From Lachnospiraceae bacterium UBA3316 (GTDB taxonomy: Bacteria > Bacillota > Clostridia > Lachnospirales > Lachnospiraceae), in assembly GCA_002361955.1 (NCBI GenBank), contig DESK01000007.1:1-61577 (forward strand): a stretch of 61,577 nt of DNA, written 5' to 3'. The notes under the pieces were generated by a model. The model was given only the letters and a program-made list of their open reading frames with translations. It ran no database searches and was not told the origin of the DNA. A program made the position numbers and the translations under genes. Positions 35,801-43,831 of this stretch are shown piece after piece. Each line of letters begins with the position of its first letter. Positions within the stretch are counted from its first letter, which is position 1.

Positions 35801-37970
35801 GGACGCGGAATCCGGGATTTCCTGCTATTCCATCTACCGCAACGATCAGTTACTGGATGTGACGACAGCTCTGAAGTACACAGATACTACAGCCGAGGCC
35901 GGAAAGACCTATCAGTATAAGGTAGTAGCTTCCAACGGCGCAGGTGTGGATGGCCAGGCAGCTTCCTGTGAGATCACAGTTTCAGTGGAAGAGAATTTCG
36001 ATTTTGCACTGGCGCCTGCGTCAGGCTTCTATAAAGGGGCAACGACGGCGACGGTTGTTACAGAAAGCACCAGCCTTACCTTCTATTATACCCTGGACGG
36101 CAGTGAGCCTACGGATAAGTCCCAGGTATATGCGGGCGGCATCAGCCTTCCTTATGGAGTTACCAGGCTGAAGGTGGCGGCTTACTATAATGGAAAAAAA
36201 GCAGGAGAAACCGCCCAGGAAGATTATATGGTAAATAAGGGCGAAAATGTGGCGCTGAATGCCACAGCCTCCAGTGAGCATGACGCCCATTGGGATGTAT
36301 GGCCATTACCGGACTCTGTGGATGGAGATATCGACACCTGGTGGAATGGCGACCCGGCCCGCAAAGACTGGAACTATGAAATTGATTTTGGCAAGACTGT
36401 AAGCTTTGATAGTTTATATATTGCAGAATATGTGCAGAAAACACAGACCCGCAATATTACAGGATTTGAGCTGGAGTATTTCGACGGAACAGAGTGGAAG
36501 ACGGCAGACACGTATCAGGCTGACGAGCTGGGTACCTCTCAGGTACAGTGGCTCAACGACGTGACGGCACAGACAGAGGTGTCTCAGCTGGGAACCAGCT
36601 TTGCGCGTGTAACAGGAAGCAGGGTTAGATTCCACTTTACAGGAAGTCGGCAGCTTGGCCTGCGCGAGGTGCAGTTCTATGACAATACGACGGATGTACA
36701 GGCAGTGGAAGGGGTTTCTCTTGATAAAGAAACCATGACCCTGAAGGCAGGCGAAAACGGACAGCTCACCGCAACCGTGACACCGGAAAACGCAGCCAAT
36801 AAAAAGGTAACCTGGAGTACTTCCGATGCCGCAGTGGCAGCAGTCGATGAAAACGGTCTTGTGGCAGCTTTGGCAGAAGGAACGGCCATCATCACAGTGA
36901 CCACAGAGGACGGAAACCATACGGCAAGCTGCGAAGTGACCGTAGAAAAAGCAGAGGAGCCTGTCGTACCGGTTACAGGCGTTTCTCTGGACAAAGAAAC
37001 CATGACTTTGAAGGCAGGTGAAAACGGACAGCTCACCGCAACCGTGGAGCCTGCAGACGCGGCAAATCAGAAGGTAATCTGGAGCACATCCGACGAAAGC
37101 GTGGCAGCAGTCGATGAAAACGGTCTTGTGACTGCCCTGGCGGCAGGCAAAGCGACTGTCACCGTAACCACGGAAGACGGAAATTATACGGCAAGCTGTG
37201 AAGTGACTGTAGAGAAGCAGGCAGAGGACAAGCCGGACCGCGCAGTCCTTCAGAGCGCAGTGAAGGCCGCAAAAGCGAAGGATTTGTCCGGATATACGGC
37301 AGAGAGCGCAGACGCCTACCGGAAAGCGCTGGCGGAGGCCGAAAAGGTGCTGGCAAAGGCGGACGCTACCCAGGCGGAAATCGACGGGGCAGTGAAAGCC
37401 TTGCAGGCAGCAGAAGAGGGACTCAAAGTCCAGACCGCTCCTCCGGTGGACAACGGAAAACAGGATCTGGCAGTCGGAAAGGTTTATGACAGCGGCAGCT
37501 TCAGCTACAAGGTGACCAGCCTGACGAAGCTGACAGCAGAAGTCGTGGGATTGAAGAAAAAGTCAGCGACTTCCGTTAAAATCTACAATACGGTAACCCT
37601 TGGGGGCAAGACCTTTCAGGTTACTTCCGTAGCTCCATCCGTATTTAAGAACAACAAGAAGATCAAGAGCGCTGTCATCGGAAAGAACGTGACGGCGATC
37701 GGCAGCAGCGCCTTTGCCGGATGTACAAAGCTTACAAAGGTGACGATCGGCGCGAATGTCAGGAAGATCGGAAAGAACGCGTTCTACGGATGTAAGAAAT
37801 TAAAGAGCGTCACGGTCAAGACGAAGAAACTGACAAAGAAAACCGTGGGCAGCAAGGCATTTAAGGGAATCCACGCAAAAGCAGTGGTGAGAGTGCCAAA
37901 GGCAAAAGCGAAATCTTATAAGAGCCTTTTCAAAGGGAAGGGCATGGCTAAGACTGTAAAAATAAAATAG
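32808..37970 (+). CDS. Secreted giant GH43 glycosidase, multidomain
   Basis: An exported protein of about 1720 aa. The ATG at 32808 follows AAGGAAG, and the signal peptide is MKKRLLTVMALVLMMVLLVP. The GH43 five-bladed propeller domain (about 35-375) has the expected acidic triad: PDNDV (Asp, near 45), LYDPG (Asp, near 172) and NEGSHAY (Glu, near 235). Next come a DUF1349/GH43 C2 concanavalin-like domain (about 377-565), CBM6-like (567-722), Fn3, F5/8 (811-964), Fn3, a chitobiase C-terminal-like domain (1064-1140), F5/8 (1142-1297), two BIg2, FIVAR and a BspA-like LRR_5 tail ending KTVKIK. GH43 covers arabinosidase, xylosidase and beta- or exo-galactanase activities, and the specificity cannot be read here. 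It has its own box promoter and terminator. Confidence 0.87.
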   Translation: MKKRLLTVMALVLMMVLLVPANAFAWTADNGDGTFSNPLMFGDYPDNDVIRVGDTYYMSSTSMHLFPACPVMSSKDLVNWKYESYALSEEEALRLANNDDGLTLQNGRSVYDMGPWATSLRYSEKLKKFYLLVNMQDGVDAEYAILCVADKASGPWKAYRLDNPNGVIKGLYDPGLLFDKDPVTGEENGDIWVVHGQGRLYVSKLNVVDEKTGELAIDEKERNIEIYNYTGGGFNEGSHAYKFGDTYYIISTPTWNGTPSKKSIAIQTKNLTEGPYVVKDIMRSFMNFGSNGIHQGGIVDVPLEDGSSEWWSVIFQDRNKLGRVPTLQPVYWEKDQDGYNWPMMGVQGKNGDQAVVTMEKPHTGAVTEPTPPTDSDEFKDTTLGLHWQWNHVSDHTKWSLTERPGYMRLYTASVTNNLTRAQNTLRQRVVGPESSATIKLDISQMADGDIAGLSVIQRDSNYIGVTLEGEEKRLVVKDKEQEQISASIPADTETIWFRASMPRFEYRVEFFYSLDGKSFTQLGGKYDMRYGNYVGMGFGAFNFATKALGGYVDMDYFRMDMPDDHGNYHVLNEKVEAERYDVQSYDVTLGEPSREYNPLTKWTADYVYTNALENWGTGYDLALGNLRDGNWVQYNQIDFKDGADWFNIRVSGTADGGKIEIRKNNADGELLAVVDVPNTGSLESYENVIVPLKAASPKGIQKICLVYKDGTDLSCQFNWFMFGAGEKPAAPAVPQGLKAKGQENGQIQFSWTEVPGITYDLQLGDRTISNIHSPFVETGLAEGSVFKACVRAKNYGGYSAWSEGTKAATAGNPYIIPQSSISIPKFSSQEAGGEGAKSGYISAILDGDTSTFWHSVWSSGNARPPHWFILDLGKDYKINRITMLPRQGSGDKPNGLFKKVTLSYSTAGTEDADFTVLADQKQLPEGIAETSFEFEEVTARYVKVYVNESHNDFASLAEINVYRSEADDTAPGAPQNLTAELTGKGADTAVVLNWEKAEDAESGISCYSIYRNDQLLDVTTALKYTDTTAEAGKTYQYKVVASNGAGVDGQAASCEITVSVEENFDFALAPASGFYKGATTATVVTESTSLTFYYTLDGSEPTDKSQVYAGGISLPYGVTRLKVAAYYNGKKAGETAQEDYMVNKGENVALNATASSEHDAHWDVWPLPDSVDGDIDTWWNGDPARKDWNYEIDFGKTVSFDSLYIAEYVQKTQTRNITGFELEYFDGTEWKTADTYQADELGTSQVQWLNDVTAQTEVSQLGTSFARVTGSRVRFHFTGSRQLGLREVQFYDNTTDVQAVEGVSLDKETMTLKAGENGQLTATVTPENAANKKVTWSTSDAAVAAVDENGLVAALAEGTAIITVTTEDGNHTASCEVTVEKAEEPVVPVTGVSLDKETMTLKAGENGQLTATVEPADAANQKVIWSTSDESVAAVDENGLVTALAAGKATVTVTTEDGNYTASCEVTVEKQAEDKPDRAVLQSAVKAAKAKDLSGYTAESADAYRKALAEAEKVLAKADATQAEIDGAVKALQAAEEGLKVQTAPPVDNGKQDLAVGKVYDSGSFSYKVTSLTKLTAEVVGLKKKSATSVKIYNTVTLGGKTFQVTSVAPSVFKNNKKIKSAVIGKNVTAIGSSAFAGCTKLTKVTIGANVRKIGKNAFYGCKKLKSVTVKTKKLTKKTVGSKAFKGIHAKAVVRVPKAKAKSYKSLFKGKGMAKTVKIK

Positions 37971-37977
37971 TGATACA

Positions 37978-38018
37978 GAAAGCCGGATGGAGCTGTGTGG
38001 TTTCATCCGGCTTTTTTT
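37978..38018 (+). terminator. Intrinsic terminator after the GH43 gene
   Basis: AGCCGGATG (37981-37989) pairs with CATCCGGCT (38004-38012), followed by a run of T. Confidence 0.9.
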
Positions 38019-38091
38019 AAAGCGTCATCCGGTGAAAGAAAATCAAACGATGAATAAAAAAACGAGCGAAAACCTCCATTTCCTGTAAAAA

Positions 38092-38158
38092 AGTAAAAAA
38101 AGTCCACAAGAATAGGTAAAAAAAGTCCATAAAAAAAAGTTAAATGCTTTGCTATAAT
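38092..38158 (+). promoter_or_regulatory. Tandem boxes and promoter of the first GH2 gene
   Basis: AGTAAAAAAAGTCCA (38092-38106) and GGTAAAAAAAGTCCA (38115-38129), 23 bp apart, precede a perfect TATAAT (38153-38158), 24 nt after the second box core. Confidence 0.85.
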
Positions 38159-38204
38159 ACTTATGATAGAGTAGTTAGCTTTTATACAGAAAGGAAGAAT
38201 GACT

Positions 38205-41200
38205 ATGAAAATGCGAAGGAAGATGTTGATTGCCCTGGCAGAGGCAGTGGCGCTGTCCTGTACGCTGGTGCTTCCGGGGGCAGTTCCTGTGCATGCGGCA
38301 GCCGCACAGCAGACAGAAGCGGCCAGGGAAGCAGTGGCAGGAAGAGAAATCCTGAACTTTAATTCAGACTGGGGATTTTTCCGGGGAGACCTGGAGGGGG
38401 CGGAAGCGATAGACTTTGATGATTCCGCCTTTGCCAATGTGACGGTTCCCCACACCATGCGTCTGGAGAAAAAGCACTGTGATGGCGGAGCAGCCATTTA
38501 CAAAGGAATCGGCTGGTACCGCAGATACTTTACACTGGGAGAAGAATATGCCGGAAAGCAGCTGAACATTGATTTCGAGGGCATTCAGATGGATTCCGAT
38601 GTCTACCTGAACGGTGAGAAGATCTACACGCGAAACGGCGGATACGTAGGCTTTAGCGTGGATATCACCGATAAGGTAAAGATTGGGGAAACGAACGTCC
38701 TGGCGGTGCGCGTTTCCTCCAATGATAACCCGGATACACCTCCCGGAAGACCGGATTCAACGCTGGACTTCCATTATTATGGCGGTATCTACAGGGATGT
38801 GACGCTGAGAGTCACAGATAAGGTTCATATTTCAGACGCCCTCCAGGCCGAGCAGACAGCAGGGGGCGGGGTTTTCGTAACCTATCCGGAGGTGTCCGAG
38901 ACACAGGCAAAGGTTCACGTAAATACTCATGTAGTCAACGACGGAGACAGCGCCGCAGAGATTTCAGTTAAACAGGTTCTGAAGGATGCAGACGGCCAGA
39001 CGGCCGCTGAGGCCCGGAGCGCCCCTGCTTCTATGGCGGCAGGAGAAGGCAGCCAGACGGAATTGGATCTGACTGTGGCACAGCCAAAGCTCTGGCATCC
39101 GGATCATCCCGACCTGTACACCCTGGAGACAACCGTATACCAGGAAGATACAGCCGTCGACACCGTCAGCACCCGCATAGGTATCCGTACCATCGAGTAC
39201 AAGAGCGACGGCTTCTATATTAATGGGGAAAGGCTGTACCTGCGGGGAGCCAACCGCCATCAGGCATTTCTGAATGTAGGCGATGCCGCCTCCAACTCCA
39301 TGCAGTACCGGGATGCGCTGCTGTTCAAACAGGGTGGTTTCAATGCCGTGCGCGCAGCCCATTATCCTCAGGATCCGGCGTTCCTGGAAGCCTGCGACGA
39401 ACTGGGCCTGGTCGTGGTAGAGTGCCAGCCGGGATGGCAGAATTTTACAAACAGCCAGACCTTCTATGACAGGACAATCCGTGATACGAGAGAGATGATC
39501 CGCAGAGACAGAAACCATCCCTCCGTCATCCTCTGGGAGTCCTCCCTGAATGAGACCTGGTGCAGCGAAGCATGGGCCAATGAGGCAGTGGCAGCCGCCC
39601 ATGAGGAGTATCCGGGTGACCAGTTCTTCACAGCCAGCGACTATGGCTTTTATGGCGCAAAATACGACGTCTGCTATAAGGTGCAGGATACCCAGTGGAG
39701 CTCGGATCCCTCTAAATGGGTGGATTATGATCCCTCCAAACCCTTCTTTACCAGAGAATGGGGAGACTTTGAGGATTCCAGTAAGGCACTGCGAAAAGAG
39801 GGAACCGCGCGGCAGAATACCCAGATCCTCACCAGACAAAACTACCTGAATGGTAATGGTTATTCCGACTGGGGCGGACTGGACGCCTCTGACCGTATCG
39901 GCGGATATTTCCTGTGGAGCTTTAACGACTACTCCAGAGGCTCCAATTCCAAGACGCTGGGAAGCGGCGTGGTGGATATCGACCGTTATGAGAAGAACTG
40001 CTTTTACTGGCTGAAATCCATGCAGTCTGCGGACAATCCGGCGTACGGGCCCATGGTATTCATTTCCAGTGATTACACGGCAGATTCTTCCAAGGATATC
40101 ATGGTATTCTCTAACTGCGACAGCGTCAAATTGTATCAGGACGACGCCCTGGTAGGCGAGATCACCAGAGAAAAAGCTCTGAAGAATGTCCCGAATATCG
40201 CGAAAAAGGGTGGAAGCCCGATCTTCACCTTTACACTGGATGAGATCAAACAGGGAAGCTTAAGGGCAGAGGCTATTCTCGATGGTAAAGTGGCGGCAAC
40301 CCATGAAGTGAAAACTCCCGGTACAGCGGCACATCTGGAAATCGAAGTCAAAGACAGAGGCGTTACACCGGTGGCAGACGGTTCCGATCTGATCCCGGTT
40401 TATGTGAAAGCAGTCGATGAGAACGGAACTGTGGTTCCGGATTATGACGGACAGGTGCATATCAGTGTATCCGGAGAAGGTGAACTGGTAGGGAAGGATA
40501 TCCCCCGGATCAAGGCGGAGGATCAGGTGCTGGAAAGCGGCATCGGTTCCGTATTTGTGAGAACCAGCGAGAACGCAGGCGACATCACCATAACAGCCTC
40601 CGCAGAGGGAATGGATAACGGCACTGCGAAGGTAACGACAGACACTTACACAGGTACCTTTGTTCCGGATGGCTCCCACACCCCCTGGGAAGGCGGCGTC
40701 GAGAAGCTGGAGGAGGAACAGCTGGAGAACCTGGCAGCCGGAAAGCCGGTATCCTTCTCTTCACAGCAGAGAGGCAATGAAGGCGTAAACGGCGTAGATG
40801 ACGACGAGAGCACCAGATGGTGCGCAAACGGCGGCAGCTTCCCCCAGTGGTTCATGGTAGACCTTGGAAAGAGATACGCCCTGTCCGGTTTCCAGATCCT
40901 TTGGGAAAAAGGAAACGTTGTGTGCAATTATACGATTGAGCTGTCGGATGACGGGGAGAACTGGACGACAGCCGTAGACCTGTCCAACAATACCAAAGTA
41001 AATGGTTCCGTGGATACCCAGATGGCAAAGGCAGAGGGGCGCTATGTCAAGCTCAATATCACAGGCCTCAGCGATGGCTGGGCATCCTTCTATGAGCTGA
41101 GAGTTTTCCAGAACACGGAAGCCGATGATGTGAATCCGGGAGAAGTGATCCCTGATGAAAAGGTAGAAGAGATCACGGCTACAGGCGGGGCAGTGGATGG

Positions 41201-43559
41201 CAGAGGCACCGATAAGCTCCGTGACGACGAAGTAGGCATTGGCACGGGCTGGCTTTCCGCCTCGAAGGAATTCCCCCAGAGTGTTACAATTGAGTTTACA
41301 GAACCCCAGGATCTGCTGGGCAGCAGAATCCACTGGGAGAAGGACAGCAGCTGGTATACCTACGACCTGGAGGTTTCCCAGGACGGCGCGGACTGGACAA
41401 AGGTCTTTGACCAGAAGACCGTATCGGGACAGTACTACCGCGCGGACAGCTTTGCCACTGTACTGAAAAAAGTATGCTTTGTGAGAATCACGATCACGAA
41501 CATCGTGGCAGGCGGAGACTTCAATATCGGAATGGCGGAATGGATCCTCTACGGAAGTTCCTATGTAAAGGAGCAGGCAAAGGAGTTTGAATATGCCAGC
41601 GACCTGACATGGAAGTCTGCCACCACAGACTATGGAAGCGTGACAAAGGATGCAGGCGTTTATGGCGGCAGCCTCGTACTGAATACAGAAAACGGAAAAG
41701 TAACCTACGAAAAAGGCCTGAGCGCAGATACGGATTCAGAGATTGTGTACGATGTATCCGGAAAGGGCTACACACGTTTTAAGTCCTACATCGGCATTAA
41801 CGCCAACGCAGGAAAGCAGGGCGGAGAAGCCATCTTTAAGGTATATAAGGATGAAGAACTGATCTATACAAGCCCTGTGAAGATGCGCAATGACAATTGT
41901 GAGTTTATCAGCCTGGATATCGCAGGCGCAAAGGAGATCCGTCTGGAGGCAACATGGAATGACAACCCGGACAATCCGGAGGCCCGCTTCAACACCCACG
42001 TGGACTGGGCAGACGCAAAATTCTATCTCCCGTCAATCGTAGCGGTGGAAGGCGTTTCTCTTGATAAAGAAGCCCTGACCTTAAAGGAAGGGGAAACGGA
42101 GCAGCTTGTGGCAACCGTGCTTCCGGAGAACGCGGAGAACAAACGTGTGATCTGGAGCAGCTCAGACGATGCCATTGCCACAGTCGATGAAACGGGTCTT
42201 GTGACAGCCAAGGCAGCGGGCACGGCAACGATCCGCGTATTTACAGAAGACGGCAGCTATAAGGCAAAATGTGCGGTAACGGTAGAAACCGCTGAGGTGC
42301 CTGGTGTGACAAGGGAAGATCTGGAGAAGGCCATCGCAGACGCAAAGGCGATCGAGCTGAAAGGCTACACCGAGGAGAGTGTGCAGGCATTCCAGGAAGC
42401 CCTCCAGAAAGCAGAAGAAGTCCTGGCCGATGAGAGCTCCGTGCAGGAAGCATGGGAAGCGGCGATGGCTGATCTTGCGGCGGCAGTTCGCGGACTGGTG
42501 CCCTCTGATGAATATCAGGCAGCCGTAAAGGCTGCGGAAGCAGCAGCGAAGGCTGCGCAGCAGGCCCAGGCAGCCGCGGAAGAAGCCCAGAAGAAGGCCG
42601 AGACGGCCCAGAGTGACGCAGAGGCGGCGGCTAAACGGGCAGACGAGGCCCAGGCAAAGGCTTCTGCAGCCAGGAAGGCTGCAGAGGAAGCAGCAAGCCG
42701 TGCAGACGCGGACAAGGCCATCGTAGAGCAGGCGAAAAAGGATGCCCAGACAGCCGCGGACTCCGCAGAGAAAGCAAAGCAGGAAGCAGAGACAGCAAAA
42801 AACGCGGCAGAGACAGCAAAGAATTCCGCAGTGACAGCCCAGACAAAAGCAGAAGCAGCGAAGAACGCGGCAGAGGCAGCGGCAGAGGCGGCAAACGACT
42901 CCAAGCTGGACGCCCAGGAAGCCCAGAGGCTGGCAGAGGCGGCCCAGAAAGCAGCTGAGACAGCAAACAAGGAAGCGGCAGAGGCCCGTGACACAGCAGC
43001 TGACGCCCAGAAGGCAGCCGAGAGCGCAAGCGAAGCAGCCAAAGCCTTTGCGGATCTGGCGGAGGCGTCAAGAAAAGCGGCGGAAGCAGCCCAGGAAGTG
43101 GCAGAGGCCGCTCAGAAGGCAGCCGAGAAAGCCCGGGATGAGGCGGCAGCTCTTCTGAAAAAAGCCCAGGAAGAGGCAGACGCAAAGCTTGCCCAGGCAG
43201 AGAAAGCACTGCAGGATGCGCAGAAGATGCAGCAGCAGCTGGAAGAGCTTATACAGAAGGAGCAGTTCAAGGCGCAGAAACCCGTCATCGCAAAAGCCAA
43301 GAGCGCAAAGAAGAAAACAGCAAAGATCACCTGGAAACAGGTAGAAGGCGCAGATGGCTACGTAGTCGAGTACGCCCTGAAAGTCGGCTTCAAAGGAGCG
43401 AAGAGCGTCACCGTCAAAAAGGGAAGCGCAATTTCCGCAACGCTGAAGAAACTGAAGAGTAAAAAGTCCTACTATGTAAGGATCAAGGCATACAAAACAG
43501 TCGGCGGTGAAAAGGTCTATACGTCCTATAGCGCAAAGAAAAAGGTTCGTATAAAATAA
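38205..43559 (+). CDS. Secreted giant GH2 glycosidase (beta-galactosidase type) with NPCBM domain
   Basis: An exported protein of about 1784 aa. GGAAG is placed best for the ATG at 38205 (an ATG at 38199 is also in frame). After a signal peptide come the GH2 sugar-binding, Ig-like and TIM-barrel domains. ILWESSLNETW (acid/base Glu, near 449) and FFTREWGDFED (candidate nucleophile Glu, near 517) mark the catalytic core. An Ig-like domain, two F5/8 domains (about 840-970 and 985-1115) and an NPCBM/CBM51-like domain (about 1125-1275; DLTWKSATTDYGSVTKDAG) follow, a module known to bind galactose and blood-group glycans. Then come BIg2, FIVAR, a long alanine-rich coiled stalk (about 1435-1680) and the basic Fn3-like tail ending KKKVRIK. 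The exact bond cleaved is uncertain. Confidence 0.88.
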   Translation: MKMRRKMLIALAEAVALSCTLVLPGAVPVHAAAAQQTEAAREAVAGREILNFNSDWGFFRGDLEGAEAIDFDDSAFANVTVPHTMRLEKKHCDGGAAIYKGIGWYRRYFTLGEEYAGKQLNIDFEGIQMDSDVYLNGEKIYTRNGGYVGFSVDITDKVKIGETNVLAVRVSSNDNPDTPPGRPDSTLDFHYYGGIYRDVTLRVTDKVHISDALQAEQTAGGGVFVTYPEVSETQAKVHVNTHVVNDGDSAAEISVKQVLKDADGQTAAEARSAPASMAAGEGSQTELDLTVAQPKLWHPDHPDLYTLETTVYQEDTAVDTVSTRIGIRTIEYKSDGFYINGERLYLRGANRHQAFLNVGDAASNSMQYRDALLFKQGGFNAVRAAHYPQDPAFLEACDELGLVVVECQPGWQNFTNSQTFYDRTIRDTREMIRRDRNHPSVILWESSLNETWCSEAWANEAVAAAHEEYPGDQFFTASDYGFYGAKYDVCYKVQDTQWSSDPSKWVDYDPSKPFFTREWGDFEDSSKALRKEGTARQNTQILTRQNYLNGNGYSDWGGLDASDRIGGYFLWSFNDYSRGSNSKTLGSGVVDIDRYEKNCFYWLKSMQSADNPAYGPMVFISSDYTADSSKDIMVFSNCDSVKLYQDDALVGEITREKALKNVPNIAKKGGSPIFTFTLDEIKQGSLRAEAILDGKVAATHEVKTPGTAAHLEIEVKDRGVTPVADGSDLIPVYVKAVDENGTVVPDYDGQVHISVSGEGELVGKDIPRIKAEDQVLESGIGSVFVRTSENAGDITITASAEGMDNGTAKVTTDTYTGTFVPDGSHTPWEGGVEKLEEEQLENLAAGKPVSFSSQQRGNEGVNGVDDDESTRWCANGGSFPQWFMVDLGKRYALSGFQILWEKGNVVCNYTIELSDDGENWTTAVDLSNNTKVNGSVDTQMAKAEGRYVKLNITGLSDGWASFYELRVFQNTEADDVNPGEVIPDEKVEEITATGGAVDGRGTDKLRDDEVGIGTGWLSASKEFPQSVTIEFTEPQDLLGSRIHWEKDSSWYTYDLEVSQDGADWTKVFDQKTVSGQYYRADSFATVLKKVCFVRITITNIVAGGDFNIGMAEWILYGSSYVKEQAKEFEYASDLTWKSATTDYGSVTKDAGVYGGSLVLNTENGKVTYEKGLSADTDSEIVYDVSGKGYTRFKSYIGINANAGKQGGEAIFKVYKDEELIYTSPVKMRNDNCEFISLDIAGAKEIRLEATWNDNPDNPEARFNTHVDWADAKFYLPSIVAVEGVSLDKEALTLKEGETEQLVATVLPENAENKRVIWSSSDDAIATVDETGLVTAKAAGTATIRVFTEDGSYKAKCAVTVETAEVPGVTREDLEKAIADAKAIELKGYTEESVQAFQEALQKAEEVLADESSVQEAWEAAMADLAAAVRGLVPSDEYQAAVKAAEAAAKAAQQAQAAAEEAQKKAETAQSDAEAAAKRADEAQAKASAARKAAEEAASRADADKAIVEQAKKDAQTAADSAEKAKQEAETAKNAAETAKNSAVTAQTKAEAAKNAAEAAAEAANDSKLDAQEAQRLAEAAQKAAETANKEAAEARDTAADAQKAAESASEAAKAFADLAEASRKAAEAAQEVAEAAQKAAEKARDEAAALLKKAQEEADAKLAQAEKALQDAQKMQQQLEELIQKEQFKAQKPVIAKAKSAKKKTAKITWKQVEGADGYVVEYALKVGFKGAKSVTVKKGSAISATLKKLKSKKSYYVRIKAYKTVGGEKVYTSYSAKKKVRIK

Positions 43560-43573
43560 AATTAACCGGGAGA

Positions 43574-43621
43574 ACCCATGGACATGGCATACCTTTGGCA
43601 GGTTTGCTTACGTCCATGGGT
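43574..43621 (+). terminator. Long inverted repeat after the first GH2 gene
   Basis: ACCCATGGAC (43574-43583) pairs with GTCCATGGGT (43612-43621) across a 28-nt loop, followed by TCTTT. It is a probable but not classical terminator. Confidence 0.55.
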
Positions 43622-43706
43622 CTTTCGTCGTATTCCACAATTTTTTTGCCTGACACGCCGTTTCTCCTGTGGAAAATATGAAAGAAACGAGAACGGGCAG
43701 AAAAAA

Positions 43707-43773
43707 AGTAAAAAAAGTCCACCTAAATAGGTAAAAAAAGTCCTCCTACATTCCGCGTGGAAATTGTTATAAT
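43707..43773 (+). promoter_or_regulatory. Tandem boxes and promoter of the second GH2 gene
   Basis: AGTAAAAAAAGTCCA (43707-43721) and GGTAAAAAAAGTCCT (43730-43744), 23 bp apart, precede a perfect TATAAT (43768-43773), 24 nt after the second box core. Confidence 0.85.
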
Positions 43774-43831
43774 AATGTGAACAGATTTCAGGCAAAGAGC
43801 CTGGAAAAAATAAAAAAAGGAGAAACAAAAG

